This document shows, piece by piece, positions 1 through 9,142 of a DNA stretch of 64,000 bases. Origin of the DNA: Candidatus Nitrospira neomarina (GTDB lineage Bacteria; Nitrospirota; Nitrospiria; Nitrospirales; UBA8639). The stretch lies in the NCBI RefSeq assembly GCF_032051675.1, contig NZ_CP116968.1:434001-498000 (forward strand). Direction: 5' to 3'. A program made the position numbers and the translations under genes. The notes under the pieces were generated by a model. The model did not search any database. It was not told where the DNA came from and saw only the letters and a list, made by a program, of their open reading frames with translations. The stretch's first letter is position 1; every line of letters begins with the position of its first letter.

Positions 1-1908
1 ATCGAAGGTGAGCCGACGTCTGTGGTGCGTGTCGGGTTAAAAGGCCATACCCTTAGCGTCGGGACCGATCGGGGACTCGTCTATCTGGTCAAGATCATGT
101 ATCGCTCGGATTTCCAAGGGGACCAACGGACCATTCTCCCGAGTGTGAAGGTCAACGATCCTGTGCGGGTGGTGCCTGACGGAACGGGGATCATTCTCCA
201 TGCGCATGTCACTCGAGGAGATGAAATTCAAACAGTCGTGGCTCTCACCGGAAGCGGGGAGCTTTGGGTGACCAGGATTGAAGAACCAGGGGATTTTTCC
301 TTTTCGGATGACGTCGTTGTCACAACCAATCGGCTGGTCCTTCCGCCGGATGCTCATCTGAGGGCTTTGGCCCTGGATAGTGTGGGAAAACGATTGGTAG
401 CCGGGACGAACGATGGGCATCTCCTCGCATGGGAATGGGAACGGCAGGGATTTGATGCCCTGCCTCAATCCGTGCCTGTAGGTGCTGCCGGGGATGGCGT
501 GACTGCTCTCTCATATGTGTTAGGTGAACGAACGTTGGTGGCTGGCACCACTTCGGGCACCGTGAGTACATGGGCGTTCTCAGCCGATCAGTCAGGGCCG
601 TCCGGAAAAATCCTGAGAAAAGTCCATACCTTTACCCCTCATGCCCGGGCGGTGACAAGTCTCTCCGTGTCCCAACGGGATAAAGGATTTCTCACTGCCG
701 ACGAGCAGGGAACCGTGATGCTGCATTATTCCACAACTGGAGAAACGATTTTAGAAATTCCTGGTAGGGGCAAAGCCATCGAATCTCTGCGCTATGCTCC
801 AAAAGCCGATGGCGTGGTGTGGTTGGAGGAAGGTGGCACGCTTCAGACCTATGCTATTGATAATCCCCATCCGGAGGTGACGTTCCAATCCTTATTTTTT
901 CCGGTGACCTATGAAGGCTATGACCGTCCGGAGATGATTTGGCAATCCTCCAGCGGGTCGGATGAGTTTGAGCCGAAATTGGGACTCATCCCACTTATGT
1001 TTGGGACGTTGAAGGGGACGTTGTATGCCATGGTGTTGGCCATCCCTCTCGCCGTTATGGGAGCCATTTATACGGGGATGTTCATGCATCCCCATCTTCG
1101 ATCTGTGGTGAAGCCGTCTCTGGAATTAATGGCGGCTCTCCCGTCGGTGGTTTTGGGCTTTCTCGCGGGCCTCTGGTTTGCTCCTCTCTTAGAAAAGATT
1201 TTCCCTGCGGTGGTGGCTATTGTAGGATTGCTGCCTCTGGTAATTGCCGTCTGTTGTCTGGCTTGGCAATTTCTCCCTATTCGGGTCAAGCGCTTTGAGG
1301 CGTATGGCCTTGATCTGATGGTCATGATGGTCGCCATTGTTCTCACGGTGAGTGCCTGTTTGATGGCCAATCAGTCGATTGAGGGCTGGTTGTTTGGAGG
1401 AAATTTCAAACAATGGTTAATACAAAATTTGGGGTTAACGTATGATCAGCGTAATGCCATTGTTATTAGTTTTGCGATGGGCTTTGCGGTGATTCCGATT
1501 ATTTTCAGTATTGCTGAAGATGCCATTGCCAATGTGCCGAAGCAACTTGTCGCCGGATCTCTGGCCCTGGGAGCGACACGTTGGCAGACCTTGACCCGGT
1601 TAGTTCTCATCTCGGCCAGTCCGGGGATCTTCTCGGCATTGATGATCGGATTTGGGCGTGCGATAGGCGAAACGATGATTGTCCTGATGGCCACCGGAAA
1701 TACCCCGATCATGGATTGGAGTATGTTCAATGGATTTCGTACGCTCTCGGCCAACATTGCAGTGGAAATGCCTGAAGCTCCTCACGGCGGGACCTTGTAT
1801 CGTGTGTTGTTCCTGTCCGGTCTGATTTTGTTTGGCTTCACCTTTACGGTTAATACGATTGCCGAAATCGTCCGGCAACGCCTCCGTCAAAAATATTCTC
1901 AGTTTTAA
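1..1908 (+). CDS. pstC: Phosphate ABC transporter permease PstC, long form (5' end outside window)
   Basis: Inner-membrane permease half of the high-affinity phosphate importer PstSCAB. The frame is open to base 1, so the true start lies upstream. The first ~310 visible residues are soluble, with repeating beta-strand patterns like a WD/propeller domain. They are followed by several hydrophobic segments and the permease coupling loop (visible residues ~510-550, LVAGSLALGATRWQTL) typical of PstC. Long PstC proteins with a large periplasmic insert are known in Proteobacteria, so the extra domain is probably periplasmic. The stop is 11 bases before pstA, so the two are co-transcribed. pstS is not visible and should lie upstream. 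The family is clear; the propeller fold is inferred from the pattern only. Confidence 0.93.
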   Translation: MEGEPTSVVRVGLKGHTLSVGTDRGLVYLVKIMYRSDFQGDQRTILPSVKVNDPVRVVPDGTGIILHAHVTRGDEIQTVVALTGSGELWVTRIEEPGDFSFSDDVVVTTNRLVLPPDAHLRALALDSVGKRLVAGTNDGHLLAWEWERQGFDALPQSVPVGAAGDGVTALSYVLGERTLVAGTTSGTVSTWAFSADQSGPSGKILRKVHTFTPHARAVTSLSVSQRDKGFLTADEQGTVMLHYSTTGETILEIPGRGKAIESLRYAPKADGVVWLEEGGTLQTYAIDNPHPEVTFQSLFFPVTYEGYDRPEMIWQSSSGSDEFEPKLGLIPLMFGTLKGTLYAMVLAIPLAVMGAIYTGMFMHPHLRSVVKPSLELMAALPSVVLGFLAGLWFAPLLEKIFPAVVAIVGLLPLVIAVCCLAWQFLPIRVKRFEAYGLDLMVMMVAIVLTVSACLMANQSIEGWLFGGNFKQWLIQNLGLTYDQRNAIVISFAMGFAVIPIIFSIAEDAIANVPKQLVAGSLALGATRWQTLTRLVLISASPGIFSALMIGFGRAIGETMIVLMATGNTPIMDWSMFNGFRTLSANIAVEMPEAPHGGTLYRVLFLSGLILFGFTFTVNTIAEIVRQRLRQKYSQF

Positions 1909-1919
1909 GTCGAGCAGCC

Positions 1920-3551
1920 ATGAAATTTTTCCAACGGTTTTTTGCATCCGGCACATTATTTATCTGGTTGGCAGGTGGTGCCTTAGCCTGTTCTCTGCTT
2001 CTGATCGGCGGCCTCCTGGCGCTTATTTTCGTAAATGGTATGGGCTATTTTTGGCCGAAAGATCTCGTGCAGTTCACGCTCAAGGATGACACCCGGGTGC
2101 TCGGGGAAATCGTGGATACCCAGCGCATTCCGGAAACCGTCAGCGCAGATTTTCCCGATGGACAGTCTCGCATCCAACTGAAGGTGGGCAACCGGGATGT
2201 GTACGGACTGGATTTCCGATGGGTTGATGAAGCCGACATTGCCCAACGGACCTGGCCTCAGGATGTCATCGCATTTGAACGACGGGAGTGGGGAAACTTT
2301 TATGGCTGGGTCACGGAAGTGTGGGACGGGGAGACCCGTCTAGCTCAGGGCCGGGATATTGGATGGGACATCTGGTATCCCTTCTTGGAGCAGGCCGAAG
2401 CTCTTCACCAGGAAATTCATCATATTGAACACGATGTGATTGGCGCCATAAACGCTGACATGGAGCGGGCGCGTCTGAATTTGAAGGTTTTGGAATCAAA
2501 AGGGGAAATTTCTCAGGATTCAGCCGACATTCTTCAACGGGAGATTCAACAACGGGAAGCGGCATATCAGGAGCAGATCGAACGATTGGTGGGGTTGTAT
2601 GAGCGATTGAACCGGTATCGTGTCACCCTCATGGATGTCACTGGCGAAGAAAAAACATTTCCGGTTGGCGGCATTGTCAAGGCGTGGCGTCCGAATGCCA
2701 TGACTGTGGCGGACAAAATCCTGATGTATATGGAAAACTTCTGGAACGTGTTAACCGAAGAGCCACGGGAAGCAAATACCGAAGGTGGGATCTTCCCTGC
2801 GATTTTCGGGACGGTCATGATGGTCTTGGTGATGAGTGTGGTGGTGGTGCCGTTCGGGGTCCTGGCTGCCGTGTATTTAAAGGAATATGCCAAACAAGGC
2901 CCATTGACCCGAATGATCCGGATTGCGGTGAATAATCTTGCAGGGGTTCCGTCAATTGTCTTTGGTGTATTCGGTCTGGGGTTCTTTGTGTATGCGGTGG
3001 GGGGAACCATTGATCAATTATTTTTTTCGGCCTCCTTGCCGAATCCGACATTTGGAACCGGGGGAATGTTATGGGCTTCACTGACTTTAGCCCTCATGAC
3101 TGTTCCAGTCGTGATTGTGGCGACGGAAGAAGGATTATCGGCGGTTCCCAGGGAGTATCGGGAAGGGTCGTTGGGATTGGGGGCGACAAAATTTGAATCC
3201 CTCATGCGGGTTGTCCTGCCGTGTGCCATGCCGGGGATTTTAACCGGGTTGATTCTCGCGGTATCCAGGGCGACCGGCGAAGTGGCGCCACTCATGTTAA
3301 CCGGCGTGGTCAAACTTGCTCCGGCCCTGCCGGTTGATAGTCAGTTTCCTTTTCTGCATCTTGATCGAAAATTTATGCATTTGGGCTTTCATATCTATGA
3401 TGTGGGTTTTCAATCCCCTAATGTGGAGGCGGCAAAGCCAATGGTTTACGTCACGACCCTGGTCCTGGTTCTGGTCGTCCTCCTCTTGAACATGACCGCC
3501 ATTGCGCTCCGCACCCGGATGCGGAAGCGCTATGCTGGCGCTTCGGTCTAA
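1920..3551 (+). CDS. pstA: Phosphate ABC transporter permease PstA, long form
   Basis: Second permease subunit of the phosphate importer. At 543 residues it is almost twice the usual short PstA (~300). After one N-terminal membrane helix (residues ~10-40) comes a ~230-residue soluble segment. This includes a charged heptad-like stretch at ~165-225 that reads as a coiled coil, presumably periplasmic. The remaining helices carry the coupling loop around residues 405-430 (REYREGSLGLGATKF). The start ATG follows the pstC stop closely. The long form pairs with the long PstC upstream, so the two extra domains may work together. The transporter assignment is secure; the role of the insert is unknown. 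Confidence 0.94.
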   Translation: MKFFQRFFASGTLFIWLAGGALACSLLLIGGLLALIFVNGMGYFWPKDLVQFTLKDDTRVLGEIVDTQRIPETVSADFPDGQSRIQLKVGNRDVYGLDFRWVDEADIAQRTWPQDVIAFERREWGNFYGWVTEVWDGETRLAQGRDIGWDIWYPFLEQAEALHQEIHHIEHDVIGAINADMERARLNLKVLESKGEISQDSADILQREIQQREAAYQEQIERLVGLYERLNRYRVTLMDVTGEEKTFPVGGIVKAWRPNAMTVADKILMYMENFWNVLTEEPREANTEGGIFPAIFGTVMMVLVMSVVVVPFGVLAAVYLKEYAKQGPLTRMIRIAVNNLAGVPSIVFGVFGLGFFVYAVGGTIDQLFFSASLPNPTFGTGGMLWASLTLALMTVPVVIVATEEGLSAVPREYREGSLGLGATKFESLMRVVLPCAMPGILTGLILAVSRATGEVAPLMLTGVVKLAPALPVDSQFPFLHLDRKFMHLGFHIYDVGFQSPNVEAAKPMVYVTTLVLVLVVLLLNMTAIALRTRMRKRYAGASV

Positions 3552-3564
3552 ATGAGGTACAATT

Positions 3565-4470
3565 ATGGAAAGCGAGCAGAATCTTTTGGAACAATCTATG
3601 TCTCCGTTCAAGACCTCCGATGCAAAATCTCTGAGATTGGTAGTTGAAACAAGGCATGATCCCATGAAGAAGACGTTTGTAGAATCTGAAACGGCCCAAC
3701 ATTCAGTAACGGAGGGACCTGCGAAAATCGTCATTCAAGATATGAACTTTTACTATGGAACCGTTCAGGCGCTCAAATGTGTGAATATGACCGTTCCCGC
3801 CAATAAAGTGACGGCATTTATCGGACCTTCAGGTTGCGGAAAATCGACTCTTTTGCGCTGTCTCAATCGTCTCAATGATCTGGTCGATGGCGCCAGGGTC
3901 GAAGGAACCATTCTCCTGGATGAGGAAAATATTTATCGACCTGAAGTCGATGCGACCGATCTTCGAACCCGGGTTGGGATGGTCTTTCAAAAGATTAATC
4001 CGTTTCCCAAAACCGTCTGGCAGAATGTGGCGTATGGTCCGCAATTGCAGAAGATCCGCAAACGTGCCATTCTTGACGAAATCGTTGAAACAAGTCTCCA
4101 GGGGGCGGGATTGTGGGATGAGGTTAAAGACCGGTTGCATGCCAGCGCTTTGGGCTTGTCGGGAGGTCAACAACAACGACTCTGTATTGCGAGGGCACTT
4201 GCGGTGAATCCAGAAGTGTTGTTGATGGATGAACCGTGTTCCGCTCTGGATCCGATCTCCACCGGGAGGATTGAGGAACTTCTGCATACGTTAAAAGAGC
4301 GGCTCACAGTGGTAATCGTGACACATAACATGCAACAGGCTGCCCGAGTCTCTGATTTGACGGGATTCTTCTTGTTAGGGGAATTAATCGAATTCGATGG
4401 CACCAAGAAAATTTTCACCAATCCGGGCGATTCCCGAACGGAAGATTATGTGACGGGGCGGTTCGGCTGA
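3565..4470 (+). CDS. pstB: Phosphate ABC transporter ATP-binding protein PstB
   Basis: ATPase subunit of the phosphate importer. Walker [10 protein letters not shown] lies at residues 87-95, the ABC signature LSGGQQQR at 198-205 and Walker B VLLMDEP at 218-224. The body matches PstB in length, but ~45 extra polar residues precede the domain. The start at 3565 is supported by GAGG seven bases upstream; an internal ATG at 3664 would give the usual length and remains possible. It lies 13 bases after pstA and 29 before phoU, in one operon. Confidence 0.95.
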   Translation: MESEQNLLEQSMSPFKTSDAKSLRLVVETRHDPMKKTFVESETAQHSVTEGPAKIVIQDMNFYYGTVQALKCVNMTVPANKVTAFIGPSGCGKSTLLRCLNRLNDLVDGARVEGTILLDEENIYRPEVDATDLRTRVGMVFQKINPFPKTVWQNVAYGPQLQKIRKRAILDEIVETSLQGAGLWDEVKDRLHASALGLSGGQQQRLCIARALAVNPEVLLMDEPCSALDPISTGRIEELLHTLKERLTVVIVTHNMQQAARVSDLTGFFLLGELIEFDGTKKIFTNPGDSRTEDYVTGRFG

Positions 4471-4499
4471 TTTCCGGTAGACCAGAATAAAGGATCACG

Positions 4500-5159
4500 A
4501 TGAAACGACATTTTGATGATTCGTTAGCGGATCTCAGGCAGAGGATTTTGCGCATGGGTGCGCTCGTTGAGGGCCAAATTCGTCAAGCGCTGACCGCGCT
4601 TGTGGATCGTGATGATGTCGTGGCGAATCAGGTCATTCAGAATGATCGTCAGGTGAATACGATGGATGTGGTCATTGACGAACTCTGTCTCGAATTGTTG
4701 GCGCTCCACCAACCCGCGGCGAAAGACCTTCGGTTTGTCACGACCGCGATGAAAATTTCCACCGAATTGGAGCGCATGAGCGATTTGGCCGAAAATATCT
4801 GTGAGCGTGCCATCGAATTGCATGCCGAACCTCAATTAAAGCCGTATATTGATATTCCGCTTATGGCCGAGCGTGCCATTAAAATGGTGGGAGAAGCCTT
4901 GGATGCGTTTGTACGAGGTGATTCGGTCCTTGCCAGACAGGTCCTTAATGAGGATGACTACGTGGATGAACTGAATGAACAAATATTTCGCGAACTGTTG
5001 TCTTTTATGATGGAAAATCCCCAAACAATTTCGCGTGCGATCCGGTTGTCGTTTATCTCCAAATACATTGAACGCATCGCCGATCATGCGACCAATGTGG
5101 CGGAACTGGTTGTGTATATGGTTGAAGGGAAAATTATCCGTCATATGAATCCAACCTGA
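4500..5159 (+). CDS. phoU: Phosphate signalling protein PhoU
   Basis: Cytoplasmic regulator that links the Pst transporter to the PhoR/PhoB two-component system and restrains phosphate uptake. The 219-residue length and the two repeated three-helix PhoU units (about 10-100 and 115-210, each with the acidic, metal-binding pattern around ELERMSDLAENI and YIERIADHATNV) match the family. AAAGGA precedes the ATG. As the last gene of the pst operon it has the classical position. No phoB or phoR is visible in the window. Confidence 0.95.
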   Translation: MKRHFDDSLADLRQRILRMGALVEGQIRQALTALVDRDDVVANQVIQNDRQVNTMDVVIDELCLELLALHQPAAKDLRFVTTAMKISTELERMSDLAENICERAIELHAEPQLKPYIDIPLMAERAIKMVGEALDAFVRGDSVLARQVLNEDDYVDELNEQIFRELLSFMMENPQTISRAIRLSFISKYIERIADHATNVAELVVYMVEGKIIRHMNPT

Positions 5160-5236
5160 CACGTCGTCTCCCTGCCTGCTGTTTTCTCCTCGTCATTTTC
5201 TTCTGTTGGTATGTTCCTGCTCCAGCCTCTTCGCGT

Positions 5237-5275
5237 CTGTCACAAAAAATTTACCTGTCTGTGACAGGGGTGTCA
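5237..5275. promoter_or_regulatory. Cluster of three TGTCA elements upstream of the nucleotidyltransferase gene
   Basis: CTGTCAC at 5237-5243 and GTGACAG at 5261-5267 form perfect 7-base inverted arms. A shorter dyad CTGTC-TGT-GACAG sits at 5255-5267 and a further TGTCA at 5271-5275. Half-sites of this type resemble PhoB boxes (CTGTCAT), but the spacing is not the standard 11-base direct repeat, so the factor is uncertain. Confidence 0.35.
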
Positions 5276-5344
5276 TTTCTCAAACGTATAGTGGGGGTAT
5301 GAAGAATCATCAACATACACCAGCGCATGCGGAAGGAGAATGGT

Positions 5345-6412
5345 ATGCAAAAATGGATTGACACCCGCGGAAGTTCCTCACGGTATTCTCAAGGTCAGGC
5401 TACGCCGCTACCTCCACAGGGCCCAGTTTCGCTGTGGTCTCTGGTTCTGGCAGGTGGACATGGAGAGCGCCTTCGGGAATATACCGAGCAGCGTTTCGGT
5501 GCGTATCGACCGAAGCAATATTGTGCGTTTATGGGAAAACGATCGATGATTCAACATACGTGGAGGCGGGCGAAAGCCCTTTGCCTTCCTCATCGGGTTG
5601 TAACGGTGATGGACCAATCACACTGGGGCTATGTACGGACACAATTGATCCAGGAATCCCTTGGACGGGTGGTCTGGCAACCTGATAATCGAGGAACCGG
5701 TCCCGGTGTGTTTTTGCCGCTCTCCTATATTCGAGCGCATGATCCTCATGCCACGGTGGTTCTGTGGCCTTCTGATCATTTCATTTTCCCCGTTGAGCCG
5801 CTGATTCAAGTGCTGCGTGATGCGGCGGCCCTGGTCCAGGAGCACCCGCACCGTATGGTGTTGTTGACCGTTCCTCCTCAATCGCGGGAGCAGGACTATG
5901 GATGGGTAATTCCAGGTCATTGTCTTCCAAATTCTGGAGTGAGCCGGGTCAGGGAAGTGCGAAGATTTGTGGAGAAACCCCAGGGGGCCCAGCTTGAGGA
6001 TATTGCCCTAAGTGGAGGGCAATGGAATACGTTGGTGTTGATTGCCAATATCCAGACCTTATGGGAAGCCGGGCGTCAGTGTATCCCGGAAGTCGTCATT
6101 CCTTTTGAAGAACATGCGGGCGGGATTGGGACCTCAAGCGAACATCAACAATTACTGCACCTCTATCGAACGATGCCCACGAGAAATTTCTCGAGCGATC
6201 TCTTATCGCTGATTCCTCAGCAACTCCACATGATGGATCTGACCGGAGTCTATTGGAGTGATTGGGGAAGGCCTGAGCGCATTGAGGAGACCATCGCGTG
6301 TATGAGACGACGTGAACTCTGTGGAGTAGATAGCGAATCGGTTGACCAGGCCTGGATGACGTCCCGTCAGAAGGAAACAGTTCAGGAGGAATTCACTGGT
6401 GTCATGGGATAA
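5345..6412 (+). CDS. Nucleotidyltransferase, mannose-1-phosphate guanylyltransferase-like
   Basis: Probably couples a sugar 1-phosphate to a nucleotide, as GDP-mannose pyrophosphorylase does. The glycine-rich nucleotide loop LAGGHGERL lies near residue 36, followed by PKQYCAF, the metal-site region VVLWPSDHF and the EKPQ motif. The ~355-residue length fits the catalytic domain alone, without the phosphomannose isomerase half found in bifunctional ManC enzymes. GGAAGGAG six bases before 5345 decides the start over the ATG at 5327. It stands alone between phoU and a small gene, possibly under the TGTCA elements just upstream. Sugar specificity cannot be read from sequence. Confidence 0.75.
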   Translation: MQKWIDTRGSSSRYSQGQATPLPPQGPVSLWSLVLAGGHGERLREYTEQRFGAYRPKQYCAFMGKRSMIQHTWRRAKALCLPHRVVTVMDQSHWGYVRTQLIQESLGRVVWQPDNRGTGPGVFLPLSYIRAHDPHATVVLWPSDHFIFPVEPLIQVLRDAAALVQEHPHRMVLLTVPPQSREQDYGWVIPGHCLPNSGVSRVREVRRFVEKPQGAQLEDIALSGGQWNTLVLIANIQTLWEAGRQCIPEVVIPFEEHAGGIGTSSEHQQLLHLYRTMPTRNFSSDLLSLIPQQLHMMDLTGVYWSDWGRPERIEETIACMRRRELCGVDSESVDQAWMTSRQKETVQEEFTGVMG

Positions 6413-6568
6413 AAATTTACGCATTAAATGCGATGTAAGTGGTGACTGGATAGTTGTCTATGGTTTTCGGTTGAAAAATATCCTGATGGCCCGGATTAGG
6501 GTGAAGTGCCAGCCTCGGTTATCGGGGCTTGGTTGATAAAGATGTTCCAAGAAAAGAGGAGGAAATAT

Positions 6569-6775
6569 ATGAGCAGAGTGAGATTGGAAGGTCAGGGAGA
6601 CTGTGCCCCAAATGCGTCGTTTCAGGACCGATCCGGTACGATCCAATTGCGGTGCCGTAGTTGTGGTCTGGAGTGGGAGCCCGCTTATTATCAAGAGGGA
6701 TGTCCGCTGAGGGAGTTGGAAACAGTATTTCTTTCTGAAAATTGGTTTTTGGTGCCTAGCGAAGCCACCAGTTAA
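6569..6775 (+). CDS. Small conserved-looking protein with a CxxC pair, unknown function
   Basis: 68 residues. The start at 6569 is chosen because a strong AGAGGAGGAAA lies just upstream. A CRSC pair near residue 30 and single cysteines on either side (DCAP near 12, GCPL near 45) could form a small zinc ribbon. There is no signal peptide or membrane segment. It lies between the nucleotidyltransferase gene and the convergent ppk1. I do not recognise the family. Confidence 0.55.
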   Translation: MSRVRLEGQGDCAPNASFQDRSGTIQLRCRSCGLEWEPAYYQEGCPLRELETVFLSENWFLVPSEATS

Positions 6776-6842
6776 GTTTGGCAGAGGCGCAAAGATGTGT
6801 TGGCATAGCTGAAAAAAACAGACAACTTCTCATTCACCGTCT

Positions 6843-9002
6843 TCAGGAGGAAGGCGGCTTGGTGTGCTTCCCCTTCCAGTTTGCAATAAACCAATCCTGG
6901 GCCTGAAATGGTGCTTCATGCTCCAAAGGCTTGACGCGGGTATAGGTTCCATCGGCTTGGAGTTGTCGCGTGTGCATGTTGTCTTTCAGGTAGGGACGTA
7001 AAACGGTCTCAACAATGAAGGTTCTGAGTGTGGGATTCTCAATCGGAAACAAAATTTCAACGCGCCGGTCCATATTGCGGGGCATGAGATCCGCACTTCC
7101 CAGAAATAATTCATCCTGCCCTCCGTTCCGAAAATAATAACAGCGGGAATGCTCCAGGAATCGTCCGACGAGAGACGTGACCGTGATGGTCTGGCTGAGC
7201 CCAGGAATCCCAGGGCGGAGCCCGCACATCCCACGGACCATAAGTTCAATCTTGACTCCTGCTTGAGAGGCTCGATACAAAGCCTGAATTGAGGCTTTGT
7301 CGACGAGAGAATTTACCTTGAATGCGAGGTAGCCGTCTCCATGTTGTTGTTGGCGGGAAATTTCCCGATTGATTCGGTCGATGATATTCGTTCGAATCCC
7401 GACCGGCGCAATCAAAAGTTTCGCGTAGGAGTCTTTTTTGGAATATCCGGTCAAGGCATTGAACAGATCGGTGACATCTTCGCCAAATACCGGATGACAG
7501 GTAAATAAACTAAAATCTGTATAGAATTTGCTGGTGATGGGGTTGTAATTGCCGGTTCCGAGATGCAGATAGCGACGAATGCCATCTGATTCACGACGAA
7601 CAACCATGCAGACCTTGGCATGTGTTTTCAGGCCCAGGACACCATACACCACATGGACACCTTCATCTTCTAATTTTCTTGCCCATTCAATATTGTTTTC
7701 CTCATCGAACCGGGCTTTGAGTTCCAGGAGTACGGCAACCTGCTTGTCATTTTGGCGGGCTTCCATGAGGGCGTCTACCACAGGGGAGTTAATGCCTACT
7801 CGATAGAGTGTCTGCTTAATGGCTAACACTTTCGGATCCAGCGCGGCTTGTCGAATGAAATCCACGACTGGTGAGAAGCTGTCGTAGGGATGATGAAGGA
7901 AGATGTCTTCCCGTTTGATGAGTGAAAATAATGACTCCTTCGAAGTGGGGTCCTGCAGAATATTGGGGAAATGGGGTGAAAATTTCAAATCCGGTCGGTC
8001 AATGGCTGTGAGTTCAAGAAGATTCGAAAGGCCAAGACGGAAATCATAGGTATAAACTTGATAGGGCGCTAAACTCAGATTTCTGACCAGGATATCTTTG
8101 ATGGAATCCGGCATATGCCGGTCCAGTTCCAATCGCACCACCGAACCGAATTGGCGTAAATCAATTTGTTCCTCAATGGCAGCCAGCAGATCGCCGGCTT
8201 CATCTTCTTCGATTTCAAAGTCGGCATCCCTGGTAATGCGAAAATAATAGGAGGCCTGAATCGTCAGGCCGGGAAACAATAAGTCCAGATTGGCGGCGAT
8301 GATGTCCTCCAGCCACACAAAGTTGGTGCTTTCCGCTCCGGTGGCTAACCCCAATTGTTCATCGTCTGATACCTGCGATTCGTCTGGAATTCTGATCAAT
8401 CTTGGGAACAACGACGGAACCTTAATGCGTGCAAAGCATTCTCCACGCTCGGGGTCGTTCGCCACCACAGCCAGGTTGACCGTGAGGTTGGAGATATGGG
8501 GAAAAGGATGGCTGGGGTCAAAGGCCAAGGGCGTCAGGGCGGGAAAAATTTCTTTTCGAAAATATCTGCGGAGCAGAGATCGTTGTTTGGGTTTGAGGTC
8601 TTGATAGGCCAGAATGCGAATATGTGCTTGGGCCAGACGCGTCAGAAGGTCATCCTGCCAACATTGGGTGACACGGGCGAAATTCCGAAGAAGGGCGTCC
8701 CGTATTTGCCCCAATTGATCGGAAGGACTCATCCCATCCAGAGCGGCTTCCAGGACCCCGCTGGACAATTGTTCGCGTAATCCGGAAATCCGGATCATGA
8801 AAAACTCGTCAAGATTATTGAAGAAAATCGAAAGGAATTTGACTCGTTCCAGCAAGGGATGGCTCGGATCTTCTGCCTCTTCCAGTACCCGTTTATTGAA
8901 CTCCAGCCAACTCAGTTCCCGGTTCAGATATAGCTTGGGGTCGTCAAGATTATCGATGACCTCAGGTAGATTGGGCGCCTTCGGTTTTTGCTGATGAGTC
9001 AT
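6843..9002 (-). CDS. ppk1: Polyphosphate kinase 1
   Basis: Reversibly transfers the terminal phosphate of ATP to inorganic polyphosphate. At 719 residues it is a full-length Ppk1. It has the N-terminal domain (LYLNRELSWLEFN near 25-37), the head domain, and the two phospholipase-D-like catalytic domains. The THAK motif at ~460-463 holds the histidine expected to be autophosphorylated (His435 in E. coli), followed by HLGTGNYN at ~480. GGAG lies eight bases before the ATG. The neighbours are phosphate genes, including a CHAD-domain protein upstream on the same strand. A T-rich stretch lies just past the stop but no strong hairpin is evident. Confidence 0.96.
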   Translation of the reverse strand: MTHQQKPKAPNLPEVIDNLDDPKLYLNRELSWLEFNKRVLEEAEDPSHPLLERVKFLSIFFNNLDEFFMIRISGLREQLSSGVLEAALDGMSPSDQLGQIRDALLRNFARVTQCWQDDLLTRLAQAHIRILAYQDLKPKQRSLLRRYFRKEIFPALTPLAFDPSHPFPHISNLTVNLAVVANDPERGECFARIKVPSLFPRLIRIPDESQVSDDEQLGLATGAESTNFVWLEDIIAANLDLLFPGLTIQASYYFRITRDADFEIEEDEAGDLLAAIEEQIDLRQFGSVVRLELDRHMPDSIKDILVRNLSLAPYQVYTYDFRLGLSNLLELTAIDRPDLKFSPHFPNILQDPTSKESLFSLIKREDIFLHHPYDSFSPVVDFIRQAALDPKVLAIKQTLYRVGINSPVVDALMEARQNDKQVAVLLELKARFDEENNIEWARKLEDEGVHVVYGVLGLKTHAKVCMVVRRESDGIRRYLHLGTGNYNPITSKFYTDFSLFTCHPVFGEDVTDLFNALTGYSKKDSYAKLLIAPVGIRTNIIDRINREISRQQQHGDGYLAFKVNSLVDKASIQALYRASQAGVKIELMVRGMCGLRPGIPGLSQTITVTSLVGRFLEHSRCYYFRNGGQDELFLGSADLMPRNMDRRVEILFPIENPTLRTFIVETVLRPYLKDNMHTRQLQADGTYTRVKPLEHEAPFQAQDWFIANWKGKHTKPPSS

Positions 9003-9142
9003 GACCGGATCTCCTATTATCCCTGTTATGGATGAAGAGTCATTCTACCTGATTGAGCCTATTCAGGCCCATCAGCATCAGTCCAATAAAAAGGGGCCTA
9101 TGACGACGTAAAGGGAGCAAGGTGGATTTGTTCCATAAGGCT

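Noticed and set aside
5205-5225. Possible sigma-54 promoter (TGGTAT...TGCT) after phoU
   Set aside because: The GG to GC distance is nine bases rather than ten and the -24 element is poor.
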